A stretch of DNA of 64,000 nt from Branchinecta lynchi (taxonomy: Eukaryota > Arthropoda > Branchiopoda > Anostraca > Branchinectidae): positions 12,133,869 to 12,197,868 of the forward strand of contig JAKZAP010000009.1 of the NCBI GenBank assembly GCA_023053575.1, in the 5' to 3' direction. The notes beneath the pieces were generated by a model that made no database searches, was not told the origin of the DNA, and saw only the letters and a list, made by a program, of their open reading frames with translations. A program made the translations under genes and the position numbers. Below are positions 21,520 through 33,152 of this stretch, piece by piece (the stretch's first letter is position 1; each line of letters opens with the position of its first letter).

Positions 21520-24075
21520 CCAGTGTATTAGGGCAGTGTCTTGGAATATTCAAGGAATGAAGTGCAAGTTGGAATATGTATTGAAAGAGCTAAAGCAATA
21601 TGATGGTAGAAACCTGCCATTCAGAAAATGAGGTTCCAAAAATCAATGGTTTCCGAGTTGAGGGTGTGAGTCGGCAGCCAGCCATGAACTCAGAGTTTAC
21701 GGGGGTTTGATAGTTTGGTGAAACTGAGTTCATTTATAAAAGTTTCCTGCCTAGAAAGTAGGTCAGAAAACATTATATGGTCCCGTTTGAAGTGCCGAGA
21801 TGGCAATTGGCTGTTTATAGGATCGATTTATATTTCACCCCAGAATACAGCTCATACATAGGGGAAAACGTGTGGGAAATACTATTTGAAGAAGTTTGCA
21901 AATTTAAATCGTGTTATAGTAAGGATAGACTAGTGCTATACGGGAATTTCAACGCCTATACTGGAGTTGATTTTGAGTTGGGAGGTGTTCCGTCCCCGTT
22001 TGAAGTTGATTTGGTTCCGTCAGCGTTCAAAATACCAAGAGCAAGGGTGAGATTCGAAAAGTAAATGTCCGGGGTAGACGGCTCCTGGACCTGTGTGCCG
22101 AGGTTGGGGTAGTAATCGGTAATGGAAGATCTGGGAAGGATAAAAATAAGGGGGATTTTACTTTTCGGGGATGAAACCTAGCGTAATAGACTATGTGCTA
22201 ATCGATCATAAGATTCCGGCGGATACGATAGGAGTGGAAGTGGTTCACCTGATAGGGTCAGACCATTTAGGACTATAGCTGAATAAAAACGGTTGTAAGA
22301 ATCCAGGGACGCAGATAAGGAAACACCAAAAGCTTAGCGAATTGTTAAAATGCGAATGGAAGAAGGATAATATCGGCAGCATTATCAGATTATAAGGTAG
22401 ATGAACAAATAGTTGAAATAGCAAAGCTAGAATCATTGGATGAGATGGTAGAGCAGGGTACAAATATAATGTACCAGGCACTGGAGCCACTTCAGACAGG
22501 AAAACAGCGACGACATAAGGAATGGTTTGACGAGGATTGCTCCCAAGCAAAAGAAGTATTAGTTAGGACTTTGAATATTTACAGGTCTAGTAATAACGGC
22601 GAAATGCTAGAAATATATAAGGAGAAAAGAAGAATATTTAAAAGGATGACAAAGTATAAAAAGAGGAAAGTAGAAGAAAAGGAAAGCGAGGAAATGAATA
22701 GAGCTTATGTGGGTTGAATATATGCAGACATTTTCGAGTATAATTAGGGGGCCACTAAATAATTTTGATCATATTAAGACCCCAGAGCCAGATAGTTGGG
22801 TAGAATAGTTCAAGGAGGATATAACGGAGAATCCAAGTTTAGCAGAGTGGATTGATAATAAGTTTAGGGATATTAAGGAAGAAGCAGTTTTCCCACTTGG
22901 GGAGTATGAAGACGGTTTAGTTGGAAAAATAAATAGTGGAGAGATGGTAGAAGTAGTAAAGAAGCTTTAGGGCAAATCAGCTGCTGGTGCGGATGGAATT
23001 CCAACAAACTTTTACCGTAGTTTTCTAGGACTAGTATTACCTTTATTGCTATCAGTTTCAAACTTAATTGTGCGAACAGGGGAATGGCCAGAAGCTTGGA
23101 GAACATCGATTATTCGCCCAGTTTTAAAAAAAGGAAACCCAGGAGAGCACAACAACTATAGGCCTATCTCGCTAGTCTCGTGTATAAGCAAAATAATATA
23201 AAAAGTTTTGGATTGCCGACTACATAAATGGATAAATTGATCAAGGCAGTTGATCAAGTATTCATTTTAAAGTCGTTGATAGAGAAGTATAGTAAAGGAA
23301 AGAATAGACTTTTTGTTGCGTCCATAGACCTAGAGACGGCATTCGATACAGTGGATAGAATCTTACTGTTGGAGCAGTTATTAAGGATAGGACTTCCTAG
23401 GTTAACAGTTGAGTTGATTGCCGACATGTATAAAATAACATTGTGGGTGGTGAAGGTGGTAGGGAAAGGAGTATCGGATTGTTTTGGAGTATCAAAGGGG
23501 GTTAAGCAAGTAGCACCCTATCACCTAGACTTTTTTGCCTATATGTTAATGACATAGTTGAGTATTTCCAACATAGATGGGCGCCAACGGTTAGGCTAGG
23601 CCTGTCTACATTGTCACTGTTGCTATTTGCTGACGATGCGGTACTGGTAGCGTCTACCCCTGAGGACCTCCAAGCATTATTAAATATTCTTTCAGATTCT
23701 CTACAAAAGAAAAAGTTGACTTTAAATATTAAAAAAGACAGAAATTGAGATTTTCTCAGGAAAGAAAAAAAAATCAGGGGTGGAAATTCCTCTATAGGTA
23801 GAGATAAAGAATTCAAACAAACATCCAAGTTTAAATACCTCGGAGTGATTTTTTCTGAAAAGGGTAGCAAGGGGCATATACTTGAAATGAGAAAAAGAGG
23901 GAGGATGGTATCCGCAGCGATACTAAGGAATTCGTTTCTAACAGGTCTCAAAGATATGAAAATTCAAATGAATATTTTTAAAACTAAAATCCTTCCAACA
24001 GTACATTACGGTGCGGAACTTCGGGGGTTTGACGGGCCAAACTTTTGTCAAATCTCGACTCGATGTCATTAACGG
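21520..24075 (+). pseudogene. LINE ORF2 (endonuclease and reverse transcriptase), decayed
   Basis: Apurinic-type endonuclease motifs are present: AVSWNIQGMK near 21535, YGNFNAYTG near 21940, a diverged SVIDYVLI region near 22180 and GSDHLGL near 22257. The RT follows: AGADGIPT and NYRPISLVSC near 23150, SIDLETAFDTVDR near 23320, LLFADDAVLVA near 23620 and FKYLGVIFSEKG near 23830. Many stops and frameshifts separate the pieces. The gene order and ORF1 domain fit a CR1- or Jockey-type LINE. With ORF1 at 19138 the element once spanned about 3.6 kb, now about 4.9 kb with the insertion. The 3' end is not sharply defined. Confidence 0.82.
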
Positions 24076-24204
24076 CAATATTTTTAAGGTTCAGCCTGTT
24101 TCTGTGTTATGTTCTCCGTGCTTTCACCAAGCTGCATCGCAAACATTTTTGTTAGCTTGATTCGCAACCAGAATCACAATATCAGCAATGTGTTCTATTG
24201 TTTA

Positions 24205-25277
24205 TGGGATCCCAAAACGTAAGTGGAGGTATACCTATGACATCGCAAAAGTTGTCCGTCTGTCCGTCCGTCCACCCATCTGTCAGCACGATAAATCTCG
24301 AACGGAATGAGATACTTTGATGAAACTTGGTATTAGGATTCTTCAAGTCAAGGGAAAGGTCATGTTCGTAGATGGGCCCGGTAGCTGCATATTTAGGGGT
24401 GGGATTTTAAATTAGGGTTCGACAAAAATATTTGTTAAAAGCTAATGAAGTAGTCGATTAAGGGGTTTTACGACATGCTGAGCAAGAATATGAAAACCAT
24501 TTTCACGCCGGACAAGTAGTTCACCCGGAATCCGGCCAAAACCGGAAAGTTTGCTAAAAGTAAAGTTTTTATCGAAGTTGATTAGACGCCCAGGGTGAGA
24601 AGACATGCTTAATCCGAATATGAAAATGATTTTCTCGTCGGACAAGTAGATCGCCAGGAATCCGGCCGGAACCGGAAAATTTCTCAAAAGTAAAATTTTA
24701 ATCTGAAGTTGATGAGAGGTTCAGTTTAAGGATAGGGAAACATGCTGAATCCGAATATGAATTTTCTCGCTGGACAAGTAGATCGCCCGGAATCCGGCCA
24801 AAACTGGAAAATTTGTTAAAAGTAAATTTTATATGAATTTCATTAAGTGTTCCATCTGCGGGTAAGAAGACAGGCTGGATTCGTCTATGACAATCGTTTT
24901 CTACCTGGACACATAGTTAGCCACGAATCCGGCGGAAATCGGAAAATTTGTTAAAAGTTGAAGTTTTATCTGAAGTTAGAGGTTCGAGTTCAGGGTAAGG
25001 AAACATGCTGAATCCGTTTTTGAACTTCAACTTCTTTAAAGAGAAGTAGTTGGCAGAAGTAAAGCAGAAACTTTCGTCAAAGTAGATATGAGGCTGGCTA
25101 TAGGGGTAAACACACGGTGAATCCATATTTGAACTTACCATTTGCCTTAACCTTTTTCTAAATTTTATTAGTAAAGTGCTCAAGCAGTCTGGCGAAGACT
25201 GCACCTGTATAAGACCCGATTGTCTGGATCAAATCTTAAATTTGTGGGATCCCATCGAAACCTTTGGTCTTATTTAA
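24205..25277 (+). mobile_element. Family A element, about six internal units
   Basis: TTTATGGGATCCCAAAACGT at the left, GTGGGATCCCATCGAAACCT to GGTCTTATTT at the right. The interior repeats GGAATCCGGCCAAAACCGG and GAAGTTGATTAGA motifs at roughly 110-140 bp spacing. Confidence 0.83.
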
Positions 25278-25366
25278 ACAAAATTGTTTCACACAGGAAC
25301 AGACTTTACAGCAGTGGGCTACCTTGTTTTGGTTTCAACATTATTTCATTGACTTTAACTAGGGCT

Positions 25367-25626
25367 TGTAACAAGGCCGTATCCAGGGGGGGGGGGGGGG
25401 GGGGGGGGTTAGGGTGTTGAACACCCCCCCCCCCCCCGAAACAAACAAAATGAATGATTTTTGTAGGCTTTTCCCTCTGATCTATGTGTTTAATGATTTT
25501 TGTAGGCTTTTCCCTCTGATCTATGTGTTTTTTTGTACTTTTTTGTCCGACCAGCAGGCAAACCCACCCGAAAGACACCCCCCCCCCCCCCCGAAAAAAA
25601 CTCCTGGATACTGGCCTGGCTTGTAA
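25367..25626. mobile_element. Family L miniature element with poly-G/poly-C flanks
   Basis: The ends TGTAACAAGGCCGTATCCAG and the complement of CTGGATACTGGCCTGGCTTG are imperfect inverted repeats, each running into a G- or C-tract. Inside are two direct copies (period 39 bp, 25453-25530) of AATGATTTTTGTAGGCTTTT. Homopolymer lengths may be unreliable in assembly. Confidence 0.55.
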
Positions 25627-25629
25627 TCA

Positions 25630-26120
25630 GAGGCGTCGCGCAGGGGTTGGCAACACACCTCCTTCTGAAAGTGGTCGGCCAGATCGGCGCGAAGCGCCGC
25701 TATTTTTCGCAAAAACAGGATTTTTTTTTTGAAAACATTCGGTAAAAATGGCCAGCCAGTCAATAAAAATACCTTGCCCCCCAAAATCATTTTTAGCTAA
25801 TAATGCCTCATATTAGGCTTTTGGCAATCAAAAATGAGCAAGGCGAGATTTTGAAGCTACAGACTAAACCGATTTTGGTAACTCGCTTACCCTTGCAAGG
25901 GTCTCGTGTACCCCTTAGGGTACGAGTACCACCAGTTGGGAACCAAAGAAATAAGGAATGGTTATCAAGTCCCTTGTATGACTCATATCCTTACTGTTAT
26001 ACTTTGTTCACAAGCGCGTAAAAAGCGGCTGATCTATTCAGATGACGGATCAATAGGGTTGACCGGAGAATTAAAAAGAAAAACCTAATTCCGAATATTC
26101 TTTTTGTGCAAAGTATTATT
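25630..26120. other. Unassigned DNA
   Basis: Bases 25730-25800 resemble 55900-55990 (GGCCAGCCAGTC, CCAAAATCATTTTTAGCTAA-like), another dispersed repeat. No gene is visible. Confidence 0.3.
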
Positions 26121-26123
26121 TCT

Positions 26124-28320
26124 TATGGCACTTGCCCTTCGGCCAAGTGCCATATAGTGATTGTAATTTCTCAGTCGGTCTGTCGGTCCCGGTTTTGCTA
26201 GTTCGGGCACTTCCAGATAAGCCAGGACGATGAAACTTGGCGGGCATATCAGGGACCGGACCACAGATTAAATTAGAAATAGTCACTTCCCCGATTCCAC
26301 CATCTGGAGGGGAGCGGAGGGAGGGGGAATCCGGAAAATTAGGAAAAATTAAATGTTTTTAGCTTACGCACGGGTGATCGGATCTTAACGAAACTTGATA
26401 CATGGAAGGACCTCTTTCACTGACGCTCCATTTTAAACCCAGACCGCATCCGGTGACATTGGGGGGAGTTCGTGGGGGAAACCGGAAATATTGGAAAACG
26501 CTTAGAGAGGAGAGATCCGGATGAAACTTGGGGAAAAAACAAGCACAAGTCCTAGATGCGTGACTGATATATCCGGGACGGATCCGCTCACTTTGGGGAG
26601 TTGGAGGGGGAGGGGGGTTCTAGTGATGCAGCGAGTTCGATGCTTCCTGATGTGCTAGTATGATGAAGATTGGCAGGGACCCGACCAGATTAATTAGAAA
26701 ATAATCACTTCCCCGATTCGACCATCTGGGGGGGGGGGGGGGGGTGGAGGTAGGCTAAAAACTGAGGTAATTTTAACTTGTGGACGGGTGATCGGATCTT
26801 GATGAAAGTTGGTATTTAGGATGACCTCATGTCTCAAACGTCCCACTTTATACCCGGAGCTGGAGGAGGGAAGCGGAAACCTTGAGAAACGCTGAGAGTG
26901 GAAGGATCGGGAAGAAAATTGGTGGGAAGAACAAGCACAACTCCTAGATACGTCATTGACATAGCCGAACCGGATCTGGGCACTGTGGGGGAGTTGGGGC
27001 GGGGGGGGGCGGATTTCTAGTGATCCCGCGAGTTCGGCATACTTCCTGATGTGCTAGGACGATGAAACTTGGCAGGAGTGACAGGGATCGCAATTGACTG
27101 ATTTGAGAATGGTCGTTTCCCCGATCAGACCATCGTGGGGGGAGTGGATGGATGGGGAGTCCAGAATCTAGTCTCATGCATAACTTTTGAACGGGGGATC
27201 GGATTTGAATGAAACTTGTCAGGGTGGAAAGAGCTATCGCCTCAGATGGTCAGTGCCAGGTTCGGGTCGGGTCTGATACTTTTGTGGTCATGGAGGGGGG
27301 GGGGGGAGCCGGAAAACTCAAGAAACGCTTGAAGCAGAGGAATTGAAACGGAACTTAATGGAGCAACAAACATTTGTCTATATGCGAAATTGACGGAGCC
27401 AGATGCTTTCGGGGCTCTGTGAGGGGAGTTGGAGTTTCCTGGAATTCCAGTAGTCGAGAGTTATAATAGTTCCAGATGTACTAAGACAACGAAACTTTGC
27501 AGGTATATTAATGACCCGACTTAATTGACTTAAGAATCTGACACAAAGTACCCTCGGAAACTTCCGTTCCTAGACCCGATCGTTTTTGGGGGAGCGAGGG
27601 AAGACAAATATGGAAATCGACTTCTGCTAATTGCGAACTAGTGGTCTGATTCAAGTGAAACTTAATGGGTGATAAGAATCGATGACCTAGACATGGAAAG
27701 CATGCGCAATATACGACCACGCTTGGGGGAATCGGGGGTGGGGGATGTTGACATGCAAAAACACCAAACGGATGGACCGAATGAGATGCAGGTTAGACAG
27801 TGCTAAGTTTCTGCTATTTCGGGCACTTCCAGATAAGCTAGGACGATGAAACATACTTGTAGGCTGCTTGTAGGAAAGTATACATTTAAACTCAAGGGTT
27901 TTGCTAAAAAAAAAAAAATTTTAGCACCCTTAAAGTGCGTTTCTTAACCGAAAAGTCAAAAACAATAGTTTAACCAAACGATATATATTCATGATCCCCA
28001 AGGGCCCATGATAATTTTTGCCTTAAGGGTTTTGCTTACAAGTGAATTTCTGAAAGTACAGACAATAATTCTGGACAAAATATACATTTTCATGATTCCA
28101 ATGAGCTTATCATCATTTGTGCTTCAAGAATGTTCATTACAGACGAATCTCTAGCGCCCTTAAAGTGCGAACCACCACTGTCAAATGCACACATAAAATA
28201 GTTTTTACGAACAATACTTCTCCTGATCAAGGACCCATGATCATTCTTATCTCAAGGGTTTTGCATCCTGCATCCTCTGACCCAACCTTGCAAGTGCCAT
28301 ATGAGCTTCCAGCTCTTGTT
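26124..28320 (-). mobile_element. Family B element, apparently complete
   Basis: It begins with the hairpin TATGGCACTTGCCCTTCGG plus CCAAGTGCCATA and ends GCAAGTGCCATATGAGCTTC then AGCTCTTGTT. Four to five units with GATGAAACTTGG, GGATCGGATCTTAA and poly-G runs fill 26150-27850. The distal part (27880-28290) carries the CTCAAGGGTTTTGCT and CTTAAAGTGCG motifs. No coding frame; it gives the family's full layout. Confidence 0.8.
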
Positions 28321-28774
28321 TACGACCATTTTGCACTTTTTTGGTGAAAAGACACGTACAGTACATTATAGTGAAACAATGGTACCCTACCGAAATATGG
28401 ATTATCCAAAATCGAAAGTGGAATCCAAATACTGTCCAACACTAATCCTTACAGAAGCAAGAATCACACTAACGTCCCTAACTGAAAACTTACTGACATA
28501 AGCTCTTACCGACTGTGATCTGGACAAAACATATTAAAACTGGTCCTAGCACAAGAAACCTCATTGCTACAACATTCGCACCAAAGTCCAAAAACTGACT
28601 GACCCAACCTACGGTTAACACCACGAACCATCCAACTCCCGACGAAGGGTGTGGCAATCCACCAATTCTGCTGTACAACCCACCCCTGGGAATTGACTAT
28701 TGTAGGAAATTTCCCCGAGCAAAATCAAACTGAAAGGAAAACTTGTGAAGAAACAGTAATGAAGGTGAAAGGAA
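28321..28774. other. Unassigned DNA between two family B elements
   Basis: Low-copy, A/C-rich sequence with no supported feature. Confidence 0.3.
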
Positions 28775-30343
28775 GTGAAGGTTCACTTTACGGGATGGTC
28801 GGATATGAAACGTGACAATTTCAAAGCCGTTCTTGTCAAATTTCATCACCCTAGCACATCTGGAAGTACCATAATTCGCGATCACCGAAATTCCGCCCCC
28901 CATCCCACACCAATTCCCCTCACAATGCCTGAACCCGGTCCGGTTCTGTCACTGAGGTATCGAGATCTTGTTCTTGTTCTTCCCACCAAGTTTCATCCCA
29001 ATATCTGGGTTTCGTTCCAGAACGAATATCAAGTTTCATTAAGATCCGACCACTGGTTCAAAAGTTATAAATACCTCAAGATTCCAGATTCCCCCTCCAT
29101 AGATTATATAATATATATAATCTAATATATTAGATTAATTTTTATGTCATTATTTATTGAATAATTTCAAGTTAAAAGGTGGTTAGAAGATACAGCCACC
29201 CACAGGACTTTTGTCTTTTATGTGGTTGTTGAGTTTTTTTTGTACAATGTAGTTGTGATTTTTTGGTGAAGTAAAAAAATATCTGAATCTATCTGAATCT
29301 GAATCCAATCCCCCAGGATAATTGGGTCAGAGAACTAACTATTTTTAAGCCAATCATGTCAAGTCTCTAATGTTCAAGCCAAGTTTCATCGTCCTAGCAC
29401 ATCTGGATATACCTTAACTCGCAATAGCCGGAATTCTGGACTCCCCCCCCCCTATAACTACCCCCATAGTGCCCAAATCCGATCCGGTTCTATCAGTGAA
29501 TTATCTACTTCTTGTGCTGATCCTCCCACCAAGTTTCATCCCAATATGTCCACTCTAAGCGGGTCACAAGATTTTCGACCCCCCCCCCCCCCCCCCAAAT
29601 TCATAGGATCTGGTTCTGATTTTAAATGGGTCGAGACACGAGGTACCTTTCCAAATATCAAGTTTCGTTAAGATCCGATCACCCGTTCCGATGTTATACA
29701 TTCTCAAGATTCCGGATTCCCCCTCCCTCAACTGCTGCCACGGTTGTCGGATCTGGAAGTTGACTATTTCCAGGCTAATCTGGTCGGATCCCTGACTTGC
29801 CTCCCAAGTTTCATTGTCCTAGCCCACCTGTAAGTAACTTAACTCCGTATCACCGGAATTCCGGAACCCCCTCCAACTCCCCCCGCAGTGCACGACTCCA
29901 GTCCTCTTCTGTCATTGATGTACCTAGGGCTTGTGCTTGTTCCTCCCGCCAAGCTTCATACCGATCGCTCCACTCTAAGCGTGTCACATGATTTCCGGCT
30001 CCCCCCCCCTTACATTCATCGGATGCGGTCCAGACTTGAACCGAGACATCTGAGACATGACGTCTTTCCAAATATCAAGTTTCATTAAGATCCGATAACC
30101 CGTTCGAAAGTTATGCATATCACTAAATTCCGTATTTCCCCCCCCCCCCTCCGATGGTCGGATCGAGCAAGTGACGATTTCCAAGTTAGTTTTGTCGGGT
30201 CACTAATATGCCGACCAAGTTTCATCGTCCTAGCGCATCTGGTAGTACCCTAACTCGCAAACACCGGACTGACGACTGACCGACAGACAGACCGACGGGA
30301 AAGTGAGCGGTATATGACACTTGGCGAGAAGGCAAGTGCAATA
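28775..30343 (+). mobile_element. Family B element with LINE 3' insertion
   Basis: Units with AAGTTTCATCGTCCTAGC and CCGGAATTCCGG motifs end at a decayed hairpin (TATGACACTTGGCGAGAAGG). At about 29101-29310 it is interrupted by an A/T-rich LINE 3' end with the tail ATCTGAATCTATCTGAATCT. Confidence 0.72.
29101..29310 (+). repeat. LINE 3' end with ATCTGAATCT tail
   Basis: A/T-rich stretch ending AAATATCTGAATCTATCTG, with family B sequence on both sides. Strongly 5'-truncated. Confidence 0.5.
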
Positions 30344-30703
30344 ATAACCAACCAAGTGCAATAATAACCAACCAGACTTTGACCTCGTTTATTTCAGCAT
30401 GTCGATTTCAGTTTCGTTTATTTGCGGAACAATTGGTCTGAAACAATGTTTGCCAAAAACAATTTTCCTTCCTCTTATCTCGACAATTAAGCAATACTAG
30501 CATCAATCGAGGATCAAACTATTGACTAAACAAACAGATAATTCAATGAATTGGCTTGTTTCAGCAAGTTTTCAGTCTGCCACGTAAGCCTTGACAAATC
30601 CTCCATACAAGAACATATTATAAACAAAAGCACGAACGCCATACATTTTTTTTTTTATTTACACTGGTCTGAATAAGCATACTAGCAGCAACAAGACCAA
30701 AGC
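30344..30703. repeat. Dispersed repeat Q upstream of family A
   Basis: Bases 30405-30600 (AATTGGTCTGAAACAATG, AATCGAGGATCAAACTA, TAAGCCTTGACAA) match 54945-55135. In both places a reverse family A copy follows within about 250 bases. Confidence 0.5.
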
Positions 30704-33140
30704 AGAACAAGACCAAAGGTGTCGATGGGATCCCAAAAATCTAAGACTTGATCCAGACAATTCGGTCTTGTCTTCGCCAGGCTAATTAATTATCAGAGAA
30801 AACCGAGTTCAGATATTCTTACTACCTATCTATACCTCTATAAGCCATATATATTTTGACGGTATTGACCGAAACTTCCTGCTTTACTACTGCCAAATTT
30901 GCGGTTTCGCCAGAATTCCGAGCGAACTACTAGTCCAGCAAAACAAGACCAAAGGTTTCGATGGGATCCCAAAAATTCAATATCTGATCCAGACAACTGG
31001 ATCTTGTATTAGCCAGATCCAGTCTTCGCCAGACTCCTTGAACATTTTTACAATTAAAATTCAGAAACAGAATTAAGGCCAAATAGCTAATCACCTGAGA
31101 AAACCAAGTTCAGATTTGGATTCAGCATGTGTGTTTACCCCTATAAGTCATATCTGTTTTGACGAAAACTTCCTGCCACTTCTGCCAATTTCCCGGTACC
31201 GGCCGAAATCAGGGTATCTTCTTTCCCCAGTAATGAACATCTAATCAACTTCAAATAGAAATTTAGCTTATAACAAATTTTCCGATTCCAGCCGGATTCC
31301 GGTCGAAATATATGTCCGGGTAAAATATGATTGTCGTACAGGGACTCAGCATCTCTTCTTACCCCTAAATCGCTTATCTAATCAACTAGAAATAAAACTT
31401 TGACTTCCAACAGATTTCCGGTTTTGGCCGGATTCCGGACGAACTACATGTCCGGGTAGAAAATTGTTTTCACATAAGTGTTTAGCATGTCTTCTTGCCC
31501 TAAATCGAACATCTAATCAACTCCAAATAAAACTTTTAATTTTGACAAACTTTCCGGTTTGGGCCGTATTCCGGTCGAAATACTTGTCGGTCGAGAAAAT
31601 AGTTTTCACCATCGTCTTCAGCATGTCTTCCTACCTCTAAATCAAACATCTAATCAACTTCAAATAAAACTTTTACTTTCAACAAACTTTCCGGTTTGGG
31701 CCGGATTCTGGGCGAAATACTTGTCCGTCGAGAAAATAGTTTTCACCATCGTCTTCAGCATGTCTTCCTACCCCCTAAATCGAACATCTAATCAATTTCA
31801 AATAAAACTTTTACTTTCAACAAACTTTCCGGTTTGGGACGGATTCCGGGCGAAATACTTGTCCGTCGAGAAAATAATTTTCACCATCGACTTCAGCATG
31901 TCTTCCTACCTCTAAATCGAACATCTAATCAACTTCAAATAAAACTTTTACTTTCAACAAACTTTTCGGTTTTGGCCGGATTCCGGGCGAACTACTTGTC
32001 CGATGACAAAATAGTTTTCACTATCGTGTTCAGCATGTCTTCTTACCCCATAATCGACTATCACATTAGCTGTTTCAAAATATTTTGTTTGTCCCTTAAT
32101 TTGAATCCCCTCCCCCACCCCTAAACGTAGAGCTACAAAGCCCATCTACGAAGTTGACTGGTCCGACGACCCAACGAACCCTCACACCAAGTTTCATCAA
32201 AATATCTCGTTCCCTTCGAGAGTTATCGTGCTTACAGACGGACAACTTTTGCGATGTCATAGGTATCCCTCCACTTACGTTTTGGGATCCCAAAAAGAAA
32301 AATTCAGGCACGAAGCCGTCGTATCTCCTTATCCCTATAAAGAAATCTAATCAACTTTAAATAAAATTTTGACTTAAAAAAATGCGGATACAACTGGATT
32401 CCGGACTAATTATATGTCCGGGTAAAAAATGATCATTATATACAGACTCAGCGTCTCTTCTTACCCCTAAATATATCATATAATCAACTTCAGATAAAGC
32501 TTTTACTTTTAACAGATTTTCCGGTTTTGGCCGGATTACAGGCGAACTAGTTGTCCGGCGCCAACTCCGGCGGAGTTGTTCACCATCGGGTTCAGCATGT
32601 CTTCATACCCATAAATCAAACATTTAATCAACTTCAAATGAGACTGTTACTTTTAACAAACTTTCCGGTTTTTGCTGGATTCCGGACGAACTGCTTGTCC
32701 GGCGACAAAATGATTTTCACCATCATGTTCAGCATGTCTTTTTACCCCTAAATCAAACATTTAATCAACTTCAAATGAAACTTTTACTTTTAACCAACTT
32801 TCCGGTTTTTGCCGGATTCCGGACGAACTACTTGTCCGGCGAGAAAATGATTGTCACCATCGTGCTCAACATGTCTTCTTACCCCATAATCGACTATCAC
32901 ATTAGCTGTTTAAAAATATTTTGTTTGTCCCTTAAACTGAACCCCCTCCCCCACCCCCAAATAAAAGGCTACAGAGCCCATCTACGAACTCGACCTTACC
33001 CTTGACCCAAACAATCCTCATACCAAGTTTCATCAGAATATCATATTCCCTTCGAGAGTTATCGTGCTTACAGACAGACGGACGGACGGAAAACTTTTGC
33101 GATGTCATAGGTATCCCTCCACTTACGTTTTGGGATCCTA
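30704..33140 (-). mobile_element. Family A element interrupted by another family A copy
   Basis: The left end AACAAGACCAAAGGTGTCGA at 30704 runs to GAACTACTAGTCCAGCAAAA (30943). The element resumes at about 32293 (AAAATTCAGGCACGAAG, as in intact copies after CTTGTCCAG) and ends ACGTTTTGGGATCCTA at 33140. The interruption is exactly one inner family A element. Confidence 0.8.
30944..32293 (-). mobile_element. Inner family A element (nested)
   Basis: It has complete ends (AACAAGACCAAAGGTTTCGA and ACGTTTTGGGATCCCA) and about seven internal units, several nearly identical around 31600-31960. Open frames repeating a FPVWAGFRAKYL-like string are by-products of the tandem units. Confidence 0.83.
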
Positions 33141-33152
33141 AAAACAAAAATA

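Noticed and set aside
31559..32145. Repeated open frames with LLLSTNFPVWAGFRAK-like strings
   Set aside because: They arise from the tandem units of family A and appear in several frames and both orientations with stops between; no start context or conserved domain.
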